Shown here piece after piece: positions 11,451-22,774 of a stretch of 64,000 bases of DNA. This stretch comes from Parelaphostrongylus tenuis. Taxonomy: Eukaryota; Nematoda; Chromadorea; Rhabditida; Metastrongylidae. The stretch is taken from assembly GCA_019055375.1 (NCBI GenBank), contig JAHQIW010002239.1:124001-188000 (forward strand). The letters run 5' to 3'. Both the position numbers and the translations under genes were made by a program. The notes beneath the pieces were generated by a model. That model did not search any database, was not told the origin of the DNA, and worked only from the letters and a program-made list of their open reading frames with translations. How positions within the stretch are numbered: position 1 is the first letter of the stretch; each line of letters starts with the position of its first letter.

Positions 11451-12240
11451 TGGGAGACACGTCACGCAGAAGATTTAGGAATATTTTGGGTGTTCGCAAT
11501 ATCGGCCATAACGTGCAGTGCTAAAAAACATTCCACTCATCTTAAAAACCGTTCCCAAATGTTTTTGTTCCTAGATTGTTTATGCGATTTGTCTATAACC
11601 ATCGCATGCGTAATGGAGTCTTCTGAAGTTACCGCTCTTCAAACTAAAGTGTCGAATAACTCAGCATTGCAAGCCGCCCACGAGTTCCTACAAAACCAAC
11701 GTACAATAAACATGACTGCCGTTGATTCATAAACTTAGATGATTGGATTCTTGAACTACTCAAATTTCAGATGGTCTAGGAAATATTTTGCACAAAAGAG
11801 AAGGCTGTCAGTGGGACAGCGGTTGACATCAAGTCTAGCTACTGCTTTCATATCTGAAGTGGAACACGCGGAAAGTGACCTTCGCCCATTATTCTATCAT
11901 AGAGATATAGATAATTTTCTGGTCACCGCTTTCACATAAAAGCAAATGGACAGAGGTTCTGAATTTCCCAACGATTAGCTAAAATACATGGAATCTCTTC
12001 GTGAGGTGTCAAAAAACTTCCTTCTATTTTTGAACGTGCAGGTCAAACCATCTGAGTATAGATAGATTGCTAAGTAGTACCAAATAACAAGAATACACTA
12101 GTCCATCAACTCGCTCCTCATCCTTCAGACACAAAACAGCTGTTGAAAATATGTTCCGAAAAGCAGACAGTGTGTGTACAGGAGAGGAAACAAGGTGGAG
12201 TCTTTAAAATAAGCTTGGGAATAGGCTTCCAGTTGCTGCG
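11427..12240 (+). pseudogene. Decayed PLE reverse transcriptase, plus strand
   Basis: Plus-strand frames give CVMESSEVTALQTKVSNNSA (about 11,610-11,670), FRWSRKYFAQKRRLSVGQRL (about 11,766-11,825), LTSSLATAFISEVEHAESDL and YHRDIDNFL where YIDD should be, then VSKNFLLFLNVQVKPSEYR. The order matches PLE reverse transcriptase fingers to palm. Several in-frame stops and the lost YIDD show it is dead. It starts where the minus-strand copy ends, forming a divergent inverted pair. Confidence 0.7.
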
Positions 12241-12269
12241 AAAATGTAGGTTTTCTGAGCAAAGTGCAT

Positions 12270-12560
12270 TTGCAGTCCATGCGATCTCTGTACGGTTGGT
12301 TTCACTAGCATTGCACTGAAAGATCCATAAAAAGTGGTGATAAAGATGAAAGTTGTTGCCCTTGATGTGATTGAAACCTAGATTCGATGATTTTGCCTGT
12401 TTGAGTAGTGGAGGTGTCTGGCTAACTGAATGGTGTGGCGATCTGATCGTTGCAGTTTCTTGAAAAGGCGAAATCTCCGAAACATCATGTGTCAGAATAA
12501 ACGGCATCACAGAAACTTCGTGTTTGGCAATAAAAGACGAAAATGGAAATGTTGAACATT
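12270..12560 (+). repeat. PLE terminal repeat (type B), second copy
   Basis: Diverged copy of 5641-5935: shared GTGATTGAAAC.TAGATT.GATG-like stretch, GTGGAGGTGTCTGGCTAACTG and a CTTCGTGTTTGGC end. The HHR-like motif at about 12,460-12,500 is decayed (TTGAAAAGGCG...CCGAAACATCATG). It follows the plus-strand PLE fragment directly, as expected for a 3' terminal repeat, and ends just before exon 2 of gene copy 1. Confidence 0.5.
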
Positions 12561-13808
12561 TTCAAGGTTAATAGATAGATGGTCTAGGGAATAGCAAATT
12601 AACTTTCAACTTTACTACAAGAACAACAAAAATTCCTTGCAGCGCGCACTATCACCTTCACTGCCACCGGCTTCACTTTGCCTGTAGCCATGGCTTACAC
12701 AGAATTGCCCACAGTTCCTGTTAAATCGCCTACTATCGCAACAAGCGAAGCGGGAGCTAAAGCATTTGTAGAGCGTCTTGTAATGCAGACTGTGAGTTTC
12801 TAACTTTCAGATTCTAAATCTCCAACATGAATTCTGAAAACATGCAAGAAGCGAGTTTCAATTTTTTGACAGTTCGTGAGCTTTCTATTACTCATGCCTT
12901 ACATAGTTCTTATGATTAAGTTGAAGATACTTTCATATAGATCTACCAACTAGTGAAAAAACTTGTCCTACAGGTTTTCAACGTTCTTGAGAGTCAAGGT
13001 CGTAAAGCACTCCTACCTAATGCTGTGATCTCAACGATTTTCGGTCAACTTAGCGTTTGGACCAACTACAAACCAATGAGATACAACATGGTTCTTAGTC
13101 CTACCTATATGCGTGGGTCTTCAGTGCTAGACAGCCACTTGAAAGACTGCAAGCTGAAATATAAAAAAGAGAGCAGGGAATGTTTTCATTAAACTCAAAT
13201 CTGGATGAATATTCTTCAGTTTTATCAAAAAGCTTCTTAGAAATATAGTGAAAATTATCACCATGGCACTGAAATCAAGGCTTTCAAGTCGATGCTACTT
13301 TTTTGAGCGAGCTTTTCCATTTCTTTTGTTGAGAATGTACAGCATTAAATATGTTAATGACGATTTGAAAAGTTTTGAAGATCAGAAGAAAGTTTGCGCT
13401 CAAAACTACCGGTTTTCTATAGTCAAGGAAACGTGTTTTTTAGCACAGATAGTTTTTTGCAGTTATGATGGCGGATTCACCGAGCTGCATTACCGTCGAC
13501 AACACGGTAACAGGAATTTGCGATGTAGCACAGAGAAACCAGGCATGTACGACAACAGTACCGCACACCGGTGACAATACAGCCTGTTCCCAACACATAC
13601 CTGACAATATTAGGTTTTCCCTCGGTTACAATTGCTTTCTTCTTTGTAGATACTTGCTTTGCGGAAGAAATCTATTCAGACTACAAATATCATCATGGCA
13701 AATTGGTCGAAAGCGATGTGGCAGACTGTAGTGAACAGAGCGGTTCAAATGCTGGCATGGGGCCCATTTGGATCGCACTTCTTTTCGGTATTTGCAACTG
13801 TCAAATGA

Positions 13809-15567
13809 ATTGCGACGAGCATATAACAAACATTTTGTTGCAACTTGTTCCACCTATAACCAATGTAGCAATAGACTGGAAAATCGCAATGAACTAGCAA
13901 ATCACTTGGAAGTTGAATAGTCAGAGTAATGCAGTGAATCTAAATGCACATTATGACGAATTAGAACTTAGAGACTTTCTTAGTAAGAATGGGATAAGGC
14001 ATTCACAAAATTCAGTGCAAGGATCTGTATTCGCTTAAGAATTGAGAAAAGGCCTCCTTGTCTAGCTTACCACTGGTTGAGAAACTAATTGTATAAGGAT
14101 CGCAAGGACGAAAGCAACAAATGACTTAGAATAAATGGAGAGATTACGACCTACTCCAAGACCACTTTTGAGCAGGAGCAAATGTGTTTTCCGATAAAGA
14201 TGACTACTTATTTTCCCAGTAACATTTGTGATTGAAAAAAGGGTGAAGAAACTTTAGATTTTGCAAATTAGCGGGTTCCCAGTAGAACAGATACAGTTTC
14301 GCGAAACCTTTAAAGCTTTAGGTATGTGAGCTCTAGATTTGAAAGACATTTTGCACCATATCATTTTGATCCTGTGACTCAAGCCCTTGGGGGATTACTG
14401 TTCTGAAAATAGCATGGCTGCTTTTTCCGCGGTTTTTCCATTGGGCACAAAATTTTCACTAAACTTTTGGCGGCAATTTGATAGGTGATAGGAATAGCGA
14501 CTCTAACAATAGGTTTAGTTTATGATAGGGACTTCTTGGTCCGCTGTAGCAACGAAGTGGAGAACGCATTTTGCTTTTGCAGTACATGCTATGTTTTTGC
14601 ACTTTTGCTTCACGTTCTCTGCCGCGAGGAGCCTTTTTATTAAAGCTTTGGTAGTGAACTTAAAACTTCGCTGTTAGAATTTTTAAAACTACTTTTGACT
14701 TTTGCGTATTTTCTTGTTTTCGAAAAGATACATTTGAATGAACCTCTTTCAGACTCAGGTCTAGGTTTAGGCTGCTTTCGAAACTTTTTGTAGCGATATT
14801 CCAAAAACAGTCGACTATAAGTTTATATTATGCTATCTTACACTGGAAGACCGCCGATTGTTTTTGGACGTTTATAGCCAAGTTTCAAAAATAGCCGACT
14901 ATCAGTCCGTATTTATGCTATATAACAAACGAGGGTTGCTGATTAGAATATTGACCACCCGCATGTTTGCACCTGGCGGGCATTACGATTTGTTTTGACC
15001 TTTCTCGCCGTTAGCAGGAGCGACCTGTCGGACGCGTGGCACTGATATGGCGATGCCGCCGTAACGTATGTATATCTCAGTGTTACAAACTCTTCTTTGC
15101 TAAAGAAAGTTCTAGCAAGACATATTGAATTTTTCCATAGCGGACGTTTTGCAAACAGTTAACTACAAGTCCACATAAACGGACTCATAGAAAATAAAGA
15201 GAGGATAATGGTGCCGTTGAAGTCAGACTACAACTAACATGAATTTTCTGTTGAAATGCTAAAATGTCATCAAAACTACTATTGTATTCTCCGATGTTCC
15301 TCTACCCTTTTTGAAGCTTTTCACACCATTTTTTGAAGTGAGAATCCAAACGACGATCTCACTAAAGGAGGTAAAGTTAGTTCACAGCCGTTTTTATAAA
15401 CTAGTGATTAATAAGTTGATGAAGCTCTCAATGCGATGGCCAGCCACTCTGTGATTGGTTGGTTATCTATAGCATGGCTTATCAGCACGTATTCCCTCAT
15501 TGGGAAGCTAAGAAAGTGCAGATGAAATACTGTATTCAATCAAGAATGATGTCTACATCAAACGACT
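13809..15567. other. Intergenic, no gene recognised
   Basis: AT-rich sequence without a recognisable coding region. Two related short stretches near 14,790-14,930 (AAAAACAGTCGACTATAAG and AAAATAGCCGACTATCAG types) resemble a segment of the palindrome arm near 3110-3130 and may be an old PLE remnant. Confidence 0.3.
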
Positions 15568-16069
15568 ATGGATATTTCTTTGATTTTCTTTACAAAGGAA
15601 GCAGCTTCGGCTCGCCGAACCAAGAAAAACTTGATCAAAAATAGATATCGAAAAATTTTTTGGTGGTCTTGCAGTGAAATATACATTAATAATTTTCTAT
15701 ATCGGCTATTTATCAACTCGACATCTGCAGCAATTCCTTATTTCCTTTCCAAGTTCAACACGAGGTTTCAAAATACAACTTATCTTGGGAGATGTGGATT
15801 TGGTGTTTTACTTTTTCAGGGCCTGGAAAGACCAGGCTGCTTACTATCACAGGTCAGTCAAACATCCTCATTACTTCAACAGAAAAAAGTCGCGAAACTT
15901 AGACATCGCATCAAGCGCAAGAAAACTTTCAGCATACTCACACGCTTTTCATGAGTCGTTCACTGTCAATTCCAAATGGAAACGTTCCGCCCAGGAATTA
16001 CATGGGTTGCGAGCGTCCTTGCGAATACATCAGTGCAAAATTGCTTCTAATTTTCTTTTCAGTGGCTGA
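15568..16069 (+). CDS. Two overlapping unrecognised open frames
   Basis: Two plus-strand frames of 128 and 131 codons overlap (15,568-15,954 and 15,674-16,069). The second is rich in aromatic and basic residues (WKDQAAYYHRSVKHPHYF). I recognise neither. Frames this long are somewhat unusual for such AT-rich DNA, but no splice structure, signal peptide or repeat match supports a gene. They may be part of an old exon or chance. Confidence 0.15.
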
Positions 16070-19000
16070 TCTCAACCGTAGATTATATCATAAGAGCAAG
16101 CAGACGTTTTTTTTTTTTTGGTGAGTACTTACAGAATGGGAGCTGTGTTCATCACTCACATTATAAATCATAATCGCTTCTGGGAAGGATCAGTGGTCAC
16201 AGCTGTGCCATGCGACATGCGACATGGATGATATGCGCCAACATTATGGGTGGTAAGAACGTGAGAAAGAAACAATTTTTCTGCTAGTATGACTCATGAA
16301 AGTGAGATAATCGAGTAATGACTTAACCATTAGTTTCTCCAGTTCTCAAATGCTTTCTGCAAAAAAAGGGTTGCTGCATAGAAAAAAATTTTCATACAGT
16401 AGTTTTCATGCAATAACGTGATTCCCGCCTCTTCTTAACTCATTATGTACTGACCAGTCACTGCGTTCTATTCAAAACATCAATGATTTAGTATTTGATA
16501 AGCACTGGAGAGTCGGCGAATTGGTTTCTTGAGGTCATCGTTCTATTCTTCATTTCACAAAATGAGGATAGGGATAAAATTAATCCAAGTGGTTGATTCA
16601 TAAATACCGTGCTCATGCGCACTATAGCACACAAGCTGTACATTGTGGGCAGATGATGTGTTTATCAAACTCTTTCCTCCTGTGTTACGTCCGATGTGCG
16701 ACATCTGGAGCAAAGACATTCTACAGTCTTTATAAACCATTCTTTCTTGAGAATCAAATCTCAATGTTCGCTGTCAAAATACTCATGGTCCTCGACGTTG
16801 ACTCAGCTTTCTGGGGTTGACAGTAAAATTTATTTCATCGATTTAGAAACATGATTCAAAATCAGACTTAGCGACAGCGCTTTCCTCGATTTCGTATCTT
16901 TGATTTCAGTTTTTAGCATGTATGAGCACCAGAAAGCGGGAAACTGTGGTAGTGGTCTTGTTTACTTCGCGGACGGGTCAATCCAAACTGACCCTGATTT
17001 TAATTCACACTGACTCCACACCAGCCTTTTCATCCATTTGGCAAAGAAATTCGTATAAGACTTGTTCACAATTAGCTCATGTGTTCAAACCACGTGCGAA
17101 CTCCGCAGCATGACCTTCATAGCGCTGTAGATGGAATTGCCTCGCTCAGTATTGAATGATTTTCATGAATAAGGTAACAATTCTTGTACGTCAACAGAGT
17201 TCACTTACAGAATTCAAAGCATAAGTGGATGGTGTATGCGAAGAGACGAATTGCAAAAAGAATCGAGAATTTCCGCAGTGTGGTACATGTGATGTCAGAT
17301 CATTTAACATAATTAATTTTATGTTGTAAACACCGTCCACAGCACACTGTCTTTCTCTACTCGCATTGTGAGTTACATGTGAGTATTTCTACTTTGCCCT
17401 ATAATTTTCAGCAGTCATTTTTGGATCTTCTTTACAAAATTCAGTGTGTCCTCTACCGACTTATCTGTATTGTTGTGCTTCGGAACATTTCCACTCTCTA
17501 TGCGTGGTAAGAAAAAAGCAAACACGTTCCAACAACGATTGCTTCGGCCTCACACAGTTGACTGTTCAACATATTTTGAGTACATCAGCTACTGAACGCT
17601 GGTGAGCTTCAAACGTGAAAGGTTTCCTTGAGCACATCACATGTAATCATTCTAATGAATAAACGCAATACATGCCATCTTCTGAATATAAGAGTTCGCT
17701 CTTCAAAAGCAAAACTCTGCCCCAGACGAGTAAATTCACTTTAAAAATCATTTTTTTCTTTGTTGTATCGAGTCTGTCGCCCAAGCTTCGCCGTGATAGT
17801 ATGCTCAAAGCGTTAACGCTTCGGCGCGCTTCGCATTTTCAGATCCGATGATCGATTCGATTATATATCGTCAAACTATTGGCTCTTAAGCTGACGAAAT
17901 GCATCGAAAGTTTAGTCGAATAGAAGTTGCATTAACAATTTCGCTCCAGGCCTAATCAACAAGAAAAGTATCACATATTGATCGTGACGAGGTTAAAGAA
18001 GAGTCGGTGCAATATGTTATCTAAAATTTTTATCTCGTAGATAATCACACATGATATAATATGGTGCCTGTCGGATCGGTAACGTTAAGACATATATGGT
18101 TTGATGTTGTAAATTAGATGTAAGAGGTATATTGCAGGAACTGTGCTATGAAAGATGAGAAGATGTCCCAAATCCAAGAAACACCTTTTTTTCTCGTGAA
18201 AGGGCTTGAAGCTTTGTAAGTGGTGTAAAAAGTTGTTTTTAGTTTATACGTACAAATTTCAAGTAGACATATTTGGTCAAGAACGCTCTAATACGTGAGA
18301 ATGGTAATTCTGAGCCATCAGTTTTACACAGAATTTTTGATTATGTAATTCTAATACTAGTTTTGATGAATAAAGAGCTACTTTGTTGAATTCATTCACT
18401 GGTCGTGCTAATAAATTTAGTCCTTTAGTATTATGTTTATGTATATGTATGAACAAAAAATATTTTTTGCTGCACAGAGCTTTGTCGCCATACCTTTGAA
18501 AGTCATTCAAAGCTTGAAAAACGACTATTTCGACTCTGTGCTTAGTTTCTGAAAGAGCCTTCTTGCTGTGTCGGAGCAGCGCAAAATTGTTTTATGGGTC
18601 TTTACTAGATGTTCAACCTTTTCGGAACGCCATTAGAAATCGCTGCGCGCATCGGGAATCGCAAAGCGGCACACGCTTTTTATTTATAGTTTTTTCTTCG
18701 TTTCAAGCAGATTTTTGAGTCTAAAATTACCTGATACATCACAGCTTACTTTCACTCTTATATGCTTTGGGAACGCATACAGTTCTTATGTGTGAAGAAA
18801 TGAGCAGCTATTCTGTTCTTGGCATTCAGTCAATCGTAATCAGTTGATTGAACATAGAATATCACGATATAAATCTCTGAGATTTGATATTTATCATTAT
18901 ATACGATACCCAAATGTCATCACATCGATTGAAATCAGATAACATTGAGTAGTTGATTGAAAGTGGTGAGGAATACAGCATGCGATGTTAGTGCATCAAT

Positions 19001-19254
19001 AATTCACAATAATTTCTTCACATATTAGTGCGCATAAAGAGTTGAGACCTGGGGAGAATTTTAGTACAGATTCTTTACTTTGTTCTGTTGTTCTGTGACT
19101 TGTGACTATTTGTTATTATCATACCTTTCTTTTCAACTGATTTTGTAATCCCCTTTACGGTATGATTTGATAACTTATTCTGAGCCTTTCAAAAGATCCG
19201 CTATGGTACTATTATAGTTTGGAACATGTGCTTCGCTTCAAGCTCATTAGTCTC
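16070..19254. other. Intergenic, no confident feature
   Basis: No gene could be assigned. A stretch near 16,590-16,700 (KYRAHAHYSTQAVHCGQMM in one frame) resembles 51,245-51,330 (EYRVHGHYSVFKCVMCQ), so both may be relics of one repeated coding sequence of unknown type. Near 16,940-17,010 a frame reads GNCGSGLVYFADGSIQTDPD, which looks protein-like but has no identified family. A poly-T run lies at about 16,106. Confidence 0.25.
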
Positions 19255-19600
19255 ACAATACCTCTCATTAAATCCTTTCATTATTATTTAAGACAACTTG
19301 GCATGTGGTCTGGTAAGGGCTCTTGTACAGCTCGATACACGTGTTTCGTCCTTACAGACTCATCAGTCGGGCAGAACCTGTCGTCTTTCGATATTTTTGA
19401 AGTCAGTTCTCTCGGGAGCTCTGCTCCCTTACATAGAGTTATCGAAGACGTACGTTTTACACTCTATTTCAAGCGAAATTTTCACCTAACACAGAGTGTT
19501 TTCGCACTCGATTGCTAGCTGGCTGGTTTTTTTTTATCATATTATACCTTTCCTTCGAGCGCTTGATTAAGACCACGCTCAAATTTCAATAATCCCACCT
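19255..19600 (-). mobile_element. HHR-bearing foldback element U3
   Basis: Minus-strand copy of the family best seen at 22,426-22,774. Shared blocks in order are an end sequence CCTTTCATTATTATTT, CATGTGGTCTGGTAAGGGC, CGATACACGTGTTTCG, the CGTACGTTTTACACTCTAT block, and the AAGACCACGCTCAAATTTC outer end. It carries a canonical hammerhead (19,330-19,372). It is inverted relative to U4, with 2.8 kb between them that includes a PLE reverse transcriptase fragment. Confidence 0.75.
19330..19372 (-). ncRNA. Hammerhead ribozyme in element U3
   Basis: Minus strand: stem I GCCCGA (19,372-19,367) with TCGAGC (19,335-19,330), five pairs and one C-A mismatch. Core CTGATGA is 19,366-19,360. Stem II is GTCT/GGAC around GTAA. 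Then GAAA and the self-complementary ACACGTGT as stem III, with A17 at 19,336. Cleavage is predicted between 19,336 and 19,335. All invariant core bases are present. Confidence 0.8.
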
Positions 19601-21573
19601 CTCCACATAAAAAGGGATCGACGACGAAACGACTAACAATTGTACGGCAGTAAAGTGATAATGAAGTTTTTCTACCTCACGACAGTGTGGTGGTCTCCTT
19701 TACAGGACATCGGCTGAACCGAAATACACGGTGCAACCATATATAGTGATCAGGAACTCGTGTCTTTCACCATATAAGTGCTATAGCAGGTCTCATAAAA
19801 AGCTCAAAATATGTTATCAGGTTAATCTATGTATCTAAAACCGTGAAGATATCGTTGTAACCTATGCCAATGTACATCGGCGCTGATTTTGAATGTTCCA
19901 CATTTTCTTTTTCTCAGTTGCTTGCTCTTGAGGCATAACTTGCACTGCCCTCATATTCCAACCTCTTGCAATAAATTCAAAGTGACCACTTGTAGGTGGT
20001 TGTGGCCATCCATCAGTGTATTTCAGACCAGGTTCGCTCAGGTGCTTCTTGTGGATATCATCCTCCACTTTTCTGTCTGGATACATGAACTTCTTTGATT
20101 TCTATAAATTATCTAAATTAATATATGCGGGCACGAATGAAATATTTTCTGCTATGGAAGAGTTCTGAGAAAAAATCTACAGTAGTCTTCAAAGAAGCCA
20201 GTATATACTGCATATTTCTTGTTTGCTTATCAGTGACTCAGAATTCACTGTCTCCAGAGATGGTCGATTGAGAGATTGTTGGTCAATTTGACCTTCCGAA
20301 ACTGCGAAAAAGGAGAAATCTACGAAACTCCAACAAATATTCCTTTATTGGACCCAATCACATAGGAGGAGACAGATAAAAAAGTCTAAGAGTGGTCAAT
20401 GAAATGTGTTGTTGTCCAGAATTTTGTCCCACTATTTGATAACTGTGAAAGGCGTTTAGGGACGTAAGGTTTGAGTGCAAAAAACGAATCAATTTCTGCC
20501 AAATGTATATACCCGATGATTGGTAGTCCGATCGCAGAAGGAACATCTACATCTCATCAAATGATGAGTCGAAAAGACGGTTTCAATATTAAAAGATCGG
20601 TAGCAAGAATGTGCAGTGAGAATTGGAAGTATGTTGATCTCTAAAATTGTCGTTTTCCTCTCTGAAATACGCTTTGCTAGGACTTATTGCGTCCTTCTAA
20701 CTGAAAATACTTAAGGAATCTCCTCAGGAGCATGCCTATCCAGGAGCAAACAAAAGAGAAACAAAGCTCTGTAGCGGAATCTCCATCTCTCCAGTTATTG
20801 AATGACTACAGAAAGATTAGTGAAAGAAAAGGGAAGTACTGCTTTTTAAATGCAGGATGCATAGCTTTGAAGCAACAAGGGTGACTAATCGACCGCTATA
20901 ATGTATGATCAAAGCTAAATATTTATTGACTGATGTCGATTATATAAGCTGTTGATTGCTGAATATTTTGAGCAGGATCAGTGTCATCAGTGAGACGTTT
21001 CGAAAGTTTGGGTGAAAAAATCCTTTTTTTCAAAGATGTACTCCACAAAATGATAAATGCTAACTCTATATAGGCTTACAGTGGCTACAGAGTGAAAATC
21101 GTACGTGTAAAATACACTCATTTTCAAAAGCAATACGTTATATGGATGCGTGTAGTTTTTGAATTGCTCTCTTATAATATTATTGAAGGGAATGTGAAAA
21201 AAAAGACAAAAGGCACTTGCTACTGATCAGGCCAGAAGGTCGAAATTTACGTAAACCACCAAAAGTACCATATCAGACTGCATGAGAAGCTTGAAATATG
21301 CTGCCAAACTGTACACAGTTCTAAGCGAGGTCCTAAAAAAGTTAAGTATAAAGGTAAGTAAAGAGTAAGAAATGCCTTGATACGAAACACGCTTTTATAT
21401 TGAGAGGAAAGGATTCTTAGAAAAACGCTTGTGAAATCCTTTTTAGTAGTAATTTATCTTCCTTTAGCAGCAAAGTTTCAATAGAATGGCAAGTCCACCA
21501 AATAACTTCCAGCAAATCGTACTGTGATGTGCAAAGACGGGCTATCTATACCAATAACTAACATTATTTTCTT
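19601..21573. other. Region between inverted foldbacks, with HHR fossil
   Basis: No gene is seen. A partial PLE type B terminal repeat lies at about 20,240-20,345 (GGTCAATTTGACCTTCC, then a decayed HHR-like GAAATCTACGAAACTCC). At 21,217-21,262 a fossil of another hammerhead type is present: TTGCTA, CTGATCA (the core G8 is changed to C), stem II GGCC/GGTC, GAAA. It is followed by CCATATCAGACTG..., a block also found after the fossils at 27.9 and 53.7 kb. Confidence 0.45.
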
Positions 21574-22190
21574 CTACCATAAGAGGATCTGTGAGCATCT
21601 TTTACGGAGCAAGCTTAATATTAGGAAAGCGTCTTTCATGCTATTGAATGACCACAAAGACATAGATAAAAAGGGATAAGAATGCCCAACAATGGTTGGG
21701 AATGAATAGCTGTGCGGGACATGTTCTTCAAAAGGACGCGTTTTATGTGTGAAGGATGAGCTGATAGGTAATGAACCAAGATGTTTTTGTTGCTTGGTTT
21801 TCAGTACCATTTTGTATTGAGGGATTGTCCATCGGACAGGTTGGTCTGAACGTTCAAAAACGGGAGCCAATTTGCTTTTGGTTTTTCAAGGGTGAACTTT
21901 AAGTACTCTGACTGACTGTTCAGCAACTAAAAACATTTGTCCATCTCCTCTTGGGTTGAGCAGACGGCAGAGCAGTCCTCTATATAACTACAGTAGAGTA
22001 ACGGCCGGAAATCGATTATTGGGCTTACCACTTCAGACATAAAGGCTGAAGCAAATGTTGGCGCTAGTCGTTGTCCCATTGGCAGCCCTCTGATTTGAGC
22101 AAAATAGTTCCCGGAATATTTGAAGATTGAACAGTTTAGGAAGAGAGCGATAACCTGCCGTCGATCATCGTATTCTTGTCGCCTCCTCTA
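21574..22190 (-). pseudogene. PLE reverse transcriptase fragment
   Basis: Minus strand from 22,190: FKYSGNYFAQIRGLPMGQRL, APTFASAFMSEV, then CSYIEDCSAVCSTQEEMDKCF. The catalytic YIDD is YIED here, so the first aspartate is replaced by glutamate. A stop follows, then QSEYLKFTLEKP, NWLPFLNVQ, TKWY-KPSNKNILV and SHIKRVLLKNMSRTA. This is the palm-to-thumb order of PLE reverse transcriptase. Frameshifts join the pieces. It lies between U3 and U4. Confidence 0.75.
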
Positions 22191-22425
22191 CATTCCAAAC
22201 ACTTCGTAATTTGCATGTTCTGACTCTTTGATCAAGCCGACCATACGACCCGATAAAATTCGGCCAGGTGATCGCAATCGCCTACTGAAGGACCTATTTC
22301 ATTTATCTTGATTTGTTCATGTGTTTTACATTGGTGTATTTTATTTCTTTCTGTTTAATTACTCCCATTTCTGCTCCATTACATCAAACCAGGAAGAGAG
22401 TAGGAGATTTATTCAATAGTGATGC

Positions 22426-22774
22426 TTTCAATATGCCTGATAATCATTATTTGAGCCACGAATGTCAGTGAAAATGAAATGTCTCGAAATGAAAGATATG
22501 TTATATTAAATATACTAGCCACGAGCATTCGAGTATACAACACTCTGTGTTTGGTGAGTTCTTCACTGGACATAGAGTGTAAAACGTACGTCGTCGCTAA
22601 CTCTTATTCTGGGGACTGGAGCACCCGCAGAGATTAGCAAAAGACGAGAAAGGGCAACTGCCCGACTGACGAGATCGCAAGATCGAAACACGTGTATCGG
22701 GCTCTATAAGTCAGCCCTCATTAACAGACCACTGACATGCGTGGCTCAAATAATGATTATCAGGCATATTGAAA
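22426..22774 (+). mobile_element. HHR-bearing foldback element U4 with 34-base inverted ends
   Basis: The ends 22,426-22,459 and 22,741-22,774 are perfect inverted repeats of 34 bases (TTTCAATATGCC... inward). The element is 349 bases with no protein-coding capacity. Inside are CATAGAGTGTAAAACGTACG, a canonical hammerhead (22,660-22,702) and GGGCTCTATAAG. Its size and ends are MITE-like, but an internal self-cleaving ribozyme is not a usual MITE feature. Related copies: 7190-7830 (two), 19,255-19,600 and 59,810-60,000. Confidence 0.85.
22660..22702 (+). ncRNA. Hammerhead ribozyme in element U4
   Basis: Perfect consensus. Stem I is GCCCGA (22,660-22,665) with TCGGGC (22,697-22,702), six Watson-Crick pairs. 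Core CTGACGA is 22,666-22,672. Stem II is GATC/GATC (22,673-22,676, 22,681-22,684) capped by a GCAA tetraloop. GAAA is 22,685-22,688. Stem III is ACAC/GTGT (22,688-22,695), and A22696 is the cleavage-site base. Compared with U3, stem II differs in sequence on both strands but still pairs, so base pairing is conserved. Confidence 0.88.

Larger units (their letters stand above)
8528..13808 (+). pseudogene. Secreted nematode-family gene, copy 1 (five exons, frameshifted)
   Basis: Exons reconstructed by comparison with the intact copy 3: 8528-8618, 12643-12791, 12974-13112, 13463-13624, 13680-13808. All introns are GT-AG, with the same phases as copy 3, and exons 1-3 have identical lengths (91, 149, 139). 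Exon 1 encodes a signal peptide followed by GRGVMPAGQ, where copy 3 has Cys in place of the first Arg. Exon 2 gives FTATGFTLPVAMAY and AFVERLVMQT; exon 3 VFNVLESQGRKALLPNAVIS; exon 4 CITVDNTVTGIC; exon 5 NIIMANWSKAMWQTVVNRAV and a TGA at 13806. Exon 4 contains one extra base near 13,570 that shifts the frame, so the copy is probably dead or carries a sequencing error. Intron 1 is about 4 kb because PLE copies have landed in it. Function unknown. Confidence 0.7.

Noticed and set aside
12118..12510. A 130-codon minus-strand open frame as a gene
   Set aside because: It runs antisense across a PLE terminal repeat shared with 5.6-5.9 kb, so it is an accidental frame.
17888..17925. CTGACGAAATGCATCGAAAG as a hammerhead
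   Set aside because: The core and GAAA are present, but stem II cannot pair next to the core and no stem I or III is found.
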